Below, piece by piece: positions 30,062-42,300 of a stretch of 42,436 nucleotides of DNA. The stretch lies in the NCBI GenBank assembly GCA_027331445.1, contig DAHWUD010000007.1, forward strand, positions 1 to 42,436. Reading direction: 5' to 3'. Position 1 is the stretch's first letter, and each line of letters starts with the position of its first letter. Source of the stretch: Candidatus Amesbacteria bacterium. GTDB lineage: Bacteria > Patescibacteriota > Microgenomatia > CAZETR01 > Amesbacteraceae. The translations under genes were made by a program, and so were the position numbers. Below the pieces are notes generated by a model, which worked only from the letters and a program-made list of their open reading frames with translations, was not told the origin of the DNA and searched no databases.

Positions 30062-31345
30062 TTAGTCATTGCCGACTAATTCCAATAGCTTCCCCTTTTG
30101 TGTCTCCTCGACAGGCCCCACTACTGCCAGATTTACCTTCTCCGGCACAAACAATTCCCTCGCCACTTGTTGAATTTGTGCGGCATCAATCCGCATCAAT
30201 CGGGTAACTACATCATCATATGACATCATGGCATCCGGCTTATCCAGCGCCTGCCGGGCATACCACTCCATCTGCGAAATCGGGTTTTCCATGGCAAACA
30301 ACATCGGCCCTCTCAGCTTCTCCTTGGCCGCCGCCAGTTCCGTCTCCGACAACCGCACCTCCCGCATCCGCTTCATTTCCTGCCAAATAGCGGTGATTGC
30401 CGCTTCCATCTTATCCAAAGCCACTCCGGCATACACGCTCCATACCCCCACGTCAACCAGCTGCTGGCTGCCCGCATGCACCGCATAGCACAATCCCCGC
30501 TTCTCCCGGAGTTCAATAAACAGCCTGCTGGACAATCCCTGGCCCAAGTACGATGTGAGGACAGCCAGCGGAAATCTCCTCTCGTCACTGTCGTTTACTC
30601 CCCGCACCCCCAGCTCTAGATGCGCCTGCGCCGCCAGTTTCTTCTTATAGATTTTCACCTCCGCCTCCCGCTGTCTGTCGTCTACCGGCTTAAAATCGTC
30701 CCCCCCCGCCTTGGGTAACCCCCCGAACCACTCTTCAATCTGCCGTTTCACTTCTCCGGTCTGGGGCAGTTTCCCCGCCAGCACCACCACCAGCTTTCCC
30801 GCCACATACTGCCGACCATGGTAAGCCAGAAAATCTTCCCGGTCCACCCTTTTGATCACCTCCGGCTTCCCCAACACCATCATCCCTAAGGGGTTTTTGC
30901 CGTACATCAGGCTTTGCAATTCCTCAGACACGATCTCATCCGGCCGGTCTTCCCGCCGGTTTATTTCCTCGAGAATCACTCCCCGCTCAATTTCCAAATC
31001 CCGGGTAGGTATCGTCGGGTACAGCGCCAGTTCTTTAGCTACTTCCAATCCTTCGTGCCATCGATCCGCCGGAATCTTGCACCAGTAAGCCGTGGCGTCC
31101 ACGTCCGTCCAGGCATTTTGGATCGCCCCCAACCCTTCCAGGTAGCTTGTCTCCCGATGTGTGGGAAACTTTTTCGTCCCTTTGAAGGCCATATGCTCCA
31201 GAAAATGGCTCAGGCCGTTAATCTTCGCCGTCTCATACCGGCTGCCGGTCTGGATATACACCCCCACTCCGATGCTTTGCACCCCGGTCATCGGTACCAG
31301 CACTACCCTGACGCCGTTGTTCAGTCTGTAAAACTCAAATGCCAT
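30062..31345 (-). CDS. M16 family zinc peptidase
   Basis: Insulinase/processing-peptidase-type protease of 427 residues. The inverted zinc motif HFLEH is at 47-51 (GLSHFLEHMAFKGT), and the distal Glu lies in ERGVILEEINRRED about 75 residues later. The C-terminal domain includes GLSSRLFIELREKRGLCYAV, the usual R/Y-containing motif of the family. The start is set by TAAAAT (31358-31353), which overlaps the argS stop, 7 nt before the ATG; an ATG 9 nt upstream lies within the box. Substrates unknown. Confidence 0.9.
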   Translation of the reverse strand: MAFEFYRLNNGVRVVLVPMTGVQSIGVGVYIQTGSRYETAKINGLSHFLEHMAFKGTKKFPTHRETSYLEGLGAIQNAWTDVDATAYWCKIPADRWHEGLEVAKELALYPTIPTRDLEIERGVILEEINRREDRPDEIVSEELQSLMYGKNPLGMMVLGKPEVIKRVDREDFLAYHGRQYVAGKLVVVLAGKLPQTGEVKRQIEEWFGGLPKAGGDDFKPVDDRQREAEVKIYKKKLAAQAHLELGVRGVNDSDERRFPLAVLTSYLGQGLSSRLFIELREKRGLCYAVHAGSQQLVDVGVWSVYAGVALDKMEAAITAIWQEMKRMREVRLSETELAAAKEKLRGPMLFAMENPISQMEWYARQALDKPDAMMSYDDVVTRLMRIDAAQIQQVARELFVPEKVNLAVVGPVEETQKGKLLELVGND

Positions 31346-31355
31346 GCCTGCCATT

Positions 31356-33023
31356 TTACATCACCTCGGGTGCCTCAATCCCGAGCAAATTCAATCCGTT
31401 ATATAGTACCTGCCCCACCGCTGCCGTCATCGCCACCCGGAATTGCTTTGTCTGCCCCCCCTCCGGCGGAGTCAGTATGCTGTGCTTGTTATAAAACGTA
31501 TTAAATCTGGCCGCCAGCTCAAATAAGTAGTTGCACACCAGGTTCGGACTGTATCTGTTTGCCGCCTCTTCCACCACCTCCGGGAACCTGTAAATCCATC
31601 GCAGCCCCGCCAGTTCCTCATCATTAAAGTTCAACGTCCAAGATTCCGTATCCAATTGGATACTGGACTTCGAACCTTGAACCTTACTTATAATACTCTG
31701 TGTTCTCGCATACGTATATTGCAAATAGGGTCCTGAGTTGCCCTGAAGTTCAAACATTTTCTCCCAATCAAACACAATATCACTCTGCACTCCGTGTTTG
31801 AGATCAAAATATTTGATCGCCCCGATGCCCACCTTGCGGGCCGTCTCCTCATTCACGTCTTCTCCCAGCTTTTTTGCCCTCTCAACAGCCTCTAGTAATA
31901 TCTCCTCCAACTTAACGGTTTTCCCTTTTCTGGTCGAGAATTTCTTTCCGTCCGTATCTAAATACAACCCATGCTTAGTGTGCACTAATTCTGTTCTTTC
32001 GTCCGTATACCCCAGCATCTTTGCAGCCTGGAATATTTGGGCAAAATACAGCCCCTGCTCTCCCCCTACTTCATAAATAATCTTCACCGGCTGCCATCTT
32101 TTCATCCGATAGGCAATCGTCGCCAAATCCCGGGTGGCGTACGTCGTCGCCCCGTCGCTTTTTAAAATCATCAGCGGCACCTCCATCCCCGGAATCTCTA
32201 TCACCCATGCCCCCTCACTCTCGTGCGCCAGTCCCTTTTTCTTTGCCTCCTCAATCACCGCCCCCATCTTGTCCTCATAAAAACTCTCCCCCAGTGTTTC
32301 ATCAATCTTCACCCCCAGCAGGTCATAAATTCGATAAAACTCCGCCATCGATACATCCCAACATTGTTTCCATAAATTCCGTGCCGTCGCATCCCCCTGT
32401 TCCAGTTTCACAAACCACTCCCGCGCTTTTTCCTCCAGACTTTTATCCTCCTGTGCCATTTGATGAAACCGCACATACATTTCCTCCAGCACCTCAATGT
32501 TCAGTCGCTTCGGATTCTCCCGGTCCAGCATGTACAGCAATTTTCCAAACTGGGTCCCCCAATCCCCCAGGTGATTATCTCCAATTGTCTCAAAACCCAA
32601 AAAGCGATACAGGTTATACAACGCCTGTCCGATAATGGTTGATCGCAGATGCCCAATCCCGAAGGCCTTGGCAATATTCGGCGCCGAATAATCGATTATC
32701 ACTCGCTTACCTAATCCGCTACTTGATTTCCCGAAATCTCGTGCCTGGGTTATCACTTCTTTTACAATACTGACAAGAACCTCATTTCGGATCCATATAT
32801 TGATAAAACCCGGCCCGGCCACCTCTACTTTGGCAATCACATTATCTGGTTTGATAGCATTTTTTATTTTTTCCGCCCCCGCCTTGCCCTTTTTTAAAAC
32901 CAGGGCGATGTTGGTCGAGTAGTCCCCGTTTTGGGCCAATTCCGGATGCTCCAATTTCACCTGATCCGGTTCCGCCCCGGCCGCTCTGGCAACCGCCTCT
33001 CTTACATGAGTCCTCATATCCAT
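31356..33023 (-). CDS. argS: Arginyl-tRNA synthetase
   Basis: Class I synthetase of 555 residues. The N-terminal additional domain (EHPELAQNGDYSTNIAL), the HIGH-type motif in SAPNIAKAFGIGHLRSTIIG, NHLGDWGTQFGKLL, and FSTRKGKTVKLEEIL in place of KMSKS are all ArgRS features; the DALR anticodon-binding C-terminal domain ends the protein. TAAAAT (33035-33030) is 6 nt before the first ATG. Located between atpC and the M16 peptidase; tRNA-Arg(CCT) lies 3 kb away. Confidence 0.95.
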   Translation of the reverse strand: MDMRTHVREAVARAAGAEPDQVKLEHPELAQNGDYSTNIALVLKKGKAGAEKIKNAIKPDNVIAKVEVAGPGFINIWIRNEVLVSIVKEVITQARDFGKSSSGLGKRVIIDYSAPNIAKAFGIGHLRSTIIGQALYNLYRFLGFETIGDNHLGDWGTQFGKLLYMLDRENPKRLNIEVLEEMYVRFHQMAQEDKSLEEKAREWFVKLEQGDATARNLWKQCWDVSMAEFYRIYDLLGVKIDETLGESFYEDKMGAVIEEAKKKGLAHESEGAWVIEIPGMEVPLMILKSDGATTYATRDLATIAYRMKRWQPVKIIYEVGGEQGLYFAQIFQAAKMLGYTDERTELVHTKHGLYLDTDGKKFSTRKGKTVKLEEILLEAVERAKKLGEDVNEETARKVGIGAIKYFDLKHGVQSDIVFDWEKMFELQGNSGPYLQYTYARTQSIISKVQGSKSSIQLDTESWTLNFNDEELAGLRWIYRFPEVVEEAANRYSPNLVCNYLFELAARFNTFYNKHSILTPPEGGQTKQFRVAMTAAVGQVLYNGLNLLGIEAPEVM

Positions 33024-33032
33024 AAGTTGATT

Positions 33033-35556
<2,524 letters not shown>

Positions 35557-35560
<4 letters not shown>

Positions 35561-37029
35561 GCCGTCAGTTTTCCGAGCCAGAAGTCCGCTCCTCTTCTGA
35601 CATCTTCCATTAAATTATTCATGGCTTCATTGCGGTTGACCGTATCGTTCACTGCCTGCATGGTCGTGGCGTCAGCCAGGTAAGCCTGCACCAGCCTCTC
35701 CGGATGATCGCCGTTCCATACTCCGGTCACCAAAAGTGCCAGCAATACCAGCTGTACGTTAAGCGGCACCACCAGAAACACCGGCTGGTCAAAAAACTTG
35801 ATCAGCTTCTCTCCCATGGCCAAAATCTGCCGGGAACTTTCTCCCAATTCCGCCCCGAACTTCAAAAAAGACTGGGTCTTCTCATAACCGGTCAGCAGAT
35901 CCAAAAGCATCCTTCCCACATCCCGCCGCAGCGGCGTCTGTGTCTGCCGTCCCACCCGGGTCACGGATACAAACGGATTCACCGCCGGCCGCCGCCCCCG
36001 AAAGAAGAGGTCACTGTCAAAATACACGTGTCCGTCCGTCATGGACATCAAGTTGGTCTGAATATAGCCCGAGATATCACCCTGCACCGTTTCTACGACA
36101 GGCATACAGGTAATCGCCGCCGTCTTCTGTCCGACTTTAAAGTACCCCGACCGCTCCATCAACTTCGAATGCACATGGAAAATATCCCCCGGATACGAGT
36201 CTCTCCCCGGAAATTTTCGGGACAACAAAGACAATTCCCGATAAAACTTGGCGTGCGTAGACATGTCATCCAACACTACCACCGCATCCCTCCCGGTATC
36301 CCTAAAATATTCCGCTATAGTCATAGCTGTATATGGGCACAGATAAATTTCCCCCGAGGCATCCTGAGAAGAAGCCGCCACCACCACCGTCTTGTCCGCC
36401 ACTTTATTGGCCGCCAAAAATTCTTCCAGCTTCCTGATTTCCGCTTTCTGCTTGCCTATGGCCGCATAAATGCAAATGTTTCCCAGCCTGGCCTGGGACA
36501 AGATAGTCTGGTTTAACAGATAGCTTTTTCCGGTCTTCCGGTCTCCCAGCACCAATTCTCTTTGTCCTCTCCCCAGCGGCACCAGCAGATCCACAATCAT
36601 CACTCCCGTCACAAACGGCTGGTCCACCCTGACCCGCGTCCCGATCCCCCCCGGAGTCACATCCACCGTCCGCCATTCGGCGATGCCGTTTCCCGCCGCC
36701 CCGGCAATCGTCCGGCCTAAGACGTCAATTGTCCGCCCCAACAATCCGTCGCCCACCGGGACTGATAATTTCCGCCCGATCCTTGTCACTCGCGTCCCAA
36801 CTTTGATAGGCTCTCTGGCAAACACCAAAATCTCCACTTCCTCGGATTTCAATGCCATTATCTGCCCCAGCTGCCCCGACTCCAGCAGCACCATTTCTCC
36901 CAACTTGACATCTGGCAGTCCTTCCGCCTGAATGATAGAAGATACCACTTTCACCACAAAACCCACCTCTCCCGAAGCTTTCAGGTAATCAGCAAACACA
37001 TTCTTTGACTGCTTATTAGTTTCCGCCAT
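35557..37029 (-). CDS. atpA: F1 ATP synthase alpha subunit
   Basis: Regulatory/catalytic partner of beta, 490 residues. GDRKTGKS is the P-loop, the Arg finger lies in VSVTRVGRQTQTPLRRDV, and YDDLSKHA is replaced by LDDMSTHAKFYRELSLL. The order of domains (beta-barrel KVGTRVTRIGRKLSVPVGDG, then the nucleotide domain, then the helical C-terminus) is normal. It overlaps atpH by 14 nt. Confidence 0.95.
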
Positions 37030-37495
37030 ATGCCATCCTTAACAATGTCTCTGCCTGCTTTGCCCACACCTTCTCCATCCTGGTTGCCAGCGAAAAATCT
37101 CCGAATTTTCCTCCGTAGGTAACCAGAGCTCCTCCTACTATCAAAGCATCTCTTTCTATATCAACAATAATTCCCGCAGCCACTTCTTTCCTGAGCTTAT
37201 CGGATATCTCCTGGACCATTTTTTCCGTTGGTTCCACTGCCAGCGTTAATCTTGCTACAGGCAGCTCTACCAGCTCCTTTTTTAATTCCCGCAAAACCTT
37301 CTGCCTCCCTTCGGCATCCTGCGGTAATCGCTGGTTTAGCACTTGAGCCACCTTGAGTCTTACCTTGGTCTTCATAACTTCCTCCCATGCTTCCGGATTC
37401 GTCCGGAACAATCCCGCCTCCAATGCCTCCGCTTCTCCCAGTAGCCTGTTCGCCTCCTCTTTGGTTCTGGTTAGTTGCCACAACTCAGAGTACAT
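37016..37495 (-). CDS. atpH: F-type ATP synthase delta subunit
   Basis: 159 residues of mostly helical sequence, with the delta/OSCP C-terminal motif DIERDALIVGGALVTYGGKF (family: D..LIGGL....G....D.S). The N-terminal helical domain is short. It joins the b stalk to F1. It overlaps atpF by 11 nt; its position between atpF and atpA is the canonical one, supporting the call. Confidence 0.85.
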   Translation of the reverse strand: MYSELWQLTRTKEEANRLLGEAEALEAGLFRTNPEAWEEVMKTKVRLKVAQVLNQRLPQDAEGRQKVLRELKKELVELPVARLTLAVEPTEKMVQEISDKLRKEVAAGIIVDIERDALIVGGALVTYGGKFGDFSLATRMEKVWAKQAETLLRMAYGGN

Positions 37496-38075
37496 TTGCC
37501 TTCTTGGCTTCCTCCAAAGCTTGCTTAATTAATTCGGGATGCTCCTCCAGTGTCAGGCTTTTAATCCCCGCCAGCCGGCAAAACTCCCTGGCCACATCCT
37601 CCGCTCTCGCTTCAAATTCCCGGATTTTAGCCGTTTTATAATCCTCAATCTGCTTGTTTGCCTCCTGTAATTGCTGATCGATTTTTACCGCTACGGACTG
37701 CTCCACCCCCACCGTCTGCTTCTCCAGTATCGACTTAAAATCGGCAATTTCGCCCATCGCCCCGCTCTCGATCGATTTTGATATATTCTGAAGCATTTCT
37801 TTATAAATATCCACCTGCTTTAAAGCCGCTTCCTGCAATCGTTTGTTCAGTTCCTCCTGATTTCCCGCTGATTCCAAATTTGCCTGGTTGAGGATCAGCA
37901 CCGCCTTATCCCGGGCCTCCTCGATCATCTTGGTCGCTTTCTCCCGGGCTTTTTCCTCAATCTCCGCCCGCGTCGCCCGCATTCCCTGGAATTTCCGCAT
38001 CAGCCTCTCGTAGGCCGCCAGCACTACGGCTAACACCAGGCTGACAATAATTAACCCCAGAAATTGGATGTCCAT
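37485..38075 (-). CDS. atpF: F-type ATP synthase b subunit
   Basis: 196 residues: an N-terminal membrane helix (QFLGLIIVSLVLAVVLAAYE) followed by a long charged helix (RATRAEIEEKAREKATKMIE; AREFCRLAGIKSLTLEEHPE at the end), the peripheral stator. The C-terminus (EHPELIKQALEEAKK) is a normal b ending. It lies 4 bp after the c-like gene. Confidence 0.88.
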   Translation of the reverse strand: MDIQFLGLIIVSLVLAVVLAAYERLMRKFQGMRATRAEIEEKAREKATKMIEEARDKAVLILNQANLESAGNQEELNKRLQEAALKQVDIYKEMLQNISKSIESGAMGEIADFKSILEKQTVGVEQSVAVKIDQQLQEANKQIEDYKTAKIREFEARAEDVAREFCRLAGIKSLTLEEHPELIKQALEEAKKANVL

Positions 38076-38079
38076 AAAA

Positions 38080-38922
<843 letters not shown>

Positions 38923-38931
38923 TCAAGCACG

Positions 38932-38953
38932 AATGTCCAAGTTTGTCCAAGTC
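38932..38953. promoter_or_regulatory. Tandem TGTCCAA site upstream of the ATP synthase promoter
   Basis: Two 10-bp units, TGTCCAAGTT and TGTCCAAGTC, one helical turn apart. The same arrangement, 20 of 22 bases identical, occurs at 39295-39316 before the MerR-type fibre gene. Confidence 0.6.
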
Positions 38954-39236
38954 TTCCCAACTATAATTTTACCCAGTCTCTACTTTCACGAATTAGCGTA
39001 TTTCAGCCTCAAAAATAACAATCGCACAAAATTGTTACCCAATAAACAATAAGAAATAAACAACATACTACAGGATGAAGAGGTAAAACCAAATAAATTT
39101 CCGCAACTTCCTTTTAGTCGGGTCACGAAAATTTTATTCAGCAGTTTTTTAAAAAAATAACTCTGTCGATTGCCTTCTCAATCTATATCAAACCCACTCA
39201 ACATTTAAAAATTAGCCCATTTACACCGTTTACCTA
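38954..39236. other. AT-rich intergenic stretch without genes
   Basis: No open frame with support on either strand. It has several A/T runs, a TATAAT (38962-38967) with no gene after it, and no recognisable DnaA boxes. It separates leftward genes from a rightward gene. Confidence 0.6.
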
Positions 39237-39267
39237 TTGACACCTCAATTCCATATATAATTAAATA
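39237..39267 (+). promoter_or_regulatory. Promoter region of the membrane-tethered regulator gene
   Basis: TTGACA (39237-39242) is followed by AT-rich sequence offering TATAAT (13-bp spacer) or TAAATA (19-bp spacer, the long spacing typical of MerR-controlled promoters). The choice cannot be settled by eye. Confidence 0.45.
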
Positions 39268-39278
39268 TAAATTAAACA

Positions 39279-39316
39279 TGGACATCCGACATTAAATGTC
39301 CAACTTTGTCCAAGCC
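39279..39316. promoter_or_regulatory. Operator-like cluster: inverted and tandem TGTCC half-sites
   Basis: TGGACAT (39279-39285) and ATGTCCA (39296-39302) form a 7-bp inverted repeat; TGTCC recurs at 39297 and 39307, 10 bp apart. The cluster lies between the promoter and the ATG at 39324. Confidence 0.6.
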
Positions 39317-39323
39317 AAAATCC

Positions 39324-42300
39324 ATGCCCGATACTCTGCCCCGTCAACTACCCAACTCTCCGGTCACAATTCAGGAAGCGGCCGACTTTCTTGGCGTTTC
39401 CACTAAAACCCTGCGCCGGTGGGAAAAGCAGGGCCTGCTCGTTCCTGACCGCACTCCCGGAAATCAACGCCGCTATAACCGTATTCAGCTCACCACCTTT
39501 TCCCTCACCAAAAAGCAGCCTATCATCGTTCCGCCGCCTCCCGTTCTTTCCCTGCCCCACCCTGCTGCTCCTCCTCCGCCTTCGCCACATTTTCCCTTGC
39601 TTCGTTATGCCTACCTGCCTCTGATCGTTTTTGCGGTAATTATCGGCTCGGCCTTTTTCGCCTTACGTACTCAACTTCCCTCACAAGCCGCTCAAATTGC
39701 AGCTCGCGGCCTGGCCGTACTTCAACAGAGATTTCCCGCACCGCCCCGCCGGCCTGCAAACCCTCTTCATCTCAGCCAGCTCAAACTCGATAATTCCCGC
39801 GTTCTGGCCGCTCAGACCTCGGCTGAAAGCTTCGTTTTCAACGTCAATGTCCCCAGCATCTTTAGAGCCGAAGCCACAGCCAGCTCCACCCTGGATGTTC
39901 TCGGCAATCTTACGGCCCCCAATATCATCTATGGGATTAGAGCTGGTCAGGGCATTGCCGTTTCCCCGGGTCAAACACCCACTATTTCTCTTATCAATCC
40001 CGTCAACAATTTAAAATCTTTCTCCACTTTTTCAGTTTCCGGCCAATCTGACGTGGTTGCGGGAAATAATTCCGACAAGCTCACCCTGATCGCGGGATCC
40101 AATGTCTCCCTTACGACCGATGCGGTCAATAAAACCGTCACCATCTCCTCCTCCACCCTGGGTACCCCGGTATCCATCGGTAATGGCGGCACCGGTCTGT
40201 CAAGTTTTACCACCGGCGATATCCTCTATGCCTCGGCCACCAACACTCTCAAAGCCCTTCCCATCGGCACCGCCGGCCAACTGCTTGCCGTCTCCGGAGG
40301 TGTCCCTGCCTGGATCACCAGATCAACTGCCTGTGCCGGCAGTTGTCTAGGAACCGCTCCCACAAGTACACAGACTATCACACCCACTCAAACAACCGCT
40401 ATTGGGCTAAGTGTCGCCCAGGCCGCCTCCGGTTCCGTAGACATTTTCAACATCACCAACAACGCCGGCTCTACTAAATACCTCGAAATAGACAGCAGCG
40501 GCAACACTATCGTCAATGGCAATCTCAATGTCGGCAATCTCACCGCTTCCTCCCCCGTCTTCACCGACTCCGGTAAAAATCTGACCTCCACGGGTGTCGT
40601 CTCCGAGATCCACGGGGGTACCAACCAATCCACCTATACTACCGGTGACCTCCTCTACGCCTCGTCTGCTAATACCTTATCCAAACTTTCCATCGGCACC
40701 GCCGGCCAACTGCTTGCCGTTTCCAGTGGCGTTCCCGCCTGGACGACTTCCAGCGCAGTCAACTACTGGCAGCTTGCTGGAGATGTTCTGGCTCCCGGCG
40801 GATCTGCTACCGTAACAGACCGCCTAGTCCTGGGCGGGCAAACATCCACTCCCTTCCAGTTTGAAGTCAATGGCAGCCAAATTGGCAAGGCTTTGGTCTC
40901 TCTAAATGAAACGGGTAATCAAAACATCCTGGTGGCTTCTGCTTCCGGTTCAAACGTATTCACACTAGATCGTTCTGGTGATGCTTCCATGTCAGGAAAC
41001 CTTACCCTCAACTCTCCCGCCACTATCGCCACTACCAACAAACAAACCCTGACCTTAGGCGACACTAATACCGGCAACATCATCTTTAGTGGCGGTAATA
41101 TTGGTATCGGCACCAATGTCTCCCCCAAAACTGCATTAGAGCTAAACGGAGCCATGTATTTAGACTCCATAAGCATTCCCTCCACTCCCACCTATCAACT
41201 CTACAACAACGCAGGCTCTCTCTATTGGGGTTCCGACACAGTCTGTACCTCCAGCAGCGGCTGCGCTGCCACCGGCACTGTTCTCACTTCCGGCACTCCC
41301 AGTAGCGGCCAGGTTACTTTCTTCCAGGATCCAACCCACATCACTGGAAATAGCAGTTTCTTTTGGGACATCACCAATCACCTCCTTGGTCTGGGTACCA
41401 ATTCTCCTACCTCCATGCTCTCAGTCAATGGCGCTGTCACGGGCAAAGCCCTCGCGTATTTCAACGAGACCGGCGACCAAAAGATCCTGGTCGCTTCCGC
41501 CTCCGGGGTCAACGTCTTTAGCATGGATAAAAGCGGGAACTTAACCGCCGGCACTTACAACGGCCAGACCATCAGTAGCGCCGCTTCCTTCACCGGCAGC
41601 GCCACCGTCGCCAACGGCTTTACCGTCACCGCCGGCACCATCACCACTCCCTTGGCTACCGGCGCCCTCTACAGCAATTCCGGCACCCTCACTTCCGAAG
41701 CCCAGTTAGCGGTAACCCGCGGCGGCACCAACTCGACTGCTGTTCCCGCCAATGGCCAGGTGGCCTACGGCACCGGCACCGCTTACCAGTTCACCTCCGG
41801 GGGCACCACCGGCTATGTCCTCTCCTTTAACTCCGGCTCCGCTCCCACCTGGATCTCTCCCACGGGCCTGGGTACCAACTACTGGCAGGATACCAGCCAC
41901 GTCCTGGCTCCCGGGGGCAATGCCACCGTCACCGACCAGCTGGTCCTGGGCGGCAACACCACCACGGCTTTCCAGTTTGAAGTCAGCGGCAATCTGGCCG
42001 GTAAAGCTTTAGCCTCCTTAAACTACACCGGCACCGACCAGAAGATCCTGGTCGCTTCCGCCTCCGGGGTCAACGTCTTCCAGCTCGGCCGCACCGGCAC
42101 TCTGACCGTCGGCGGCACCTCCGGCAGCAATACCGGCGCCGTTGCCTTCCAGGACGGCTCTGATACCAATACTGTCACCATCCAGGCCGGTGCCACCTCT
42201 CCTTCCTCTTACACTCTTACTCTCCCCACCGCCCAGGCCAGCGGCGCCCAAATTCTCCAAAACAATGGTTCCGGGGTCCTCTCCTGGGTTACCAGCGGTA

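Noticed and set aside
38954-39236. Replication origin
   Set aside because: AT-rich and near a change of gene direction, but no DnaA boxes, dnaA or dnaN were seen.
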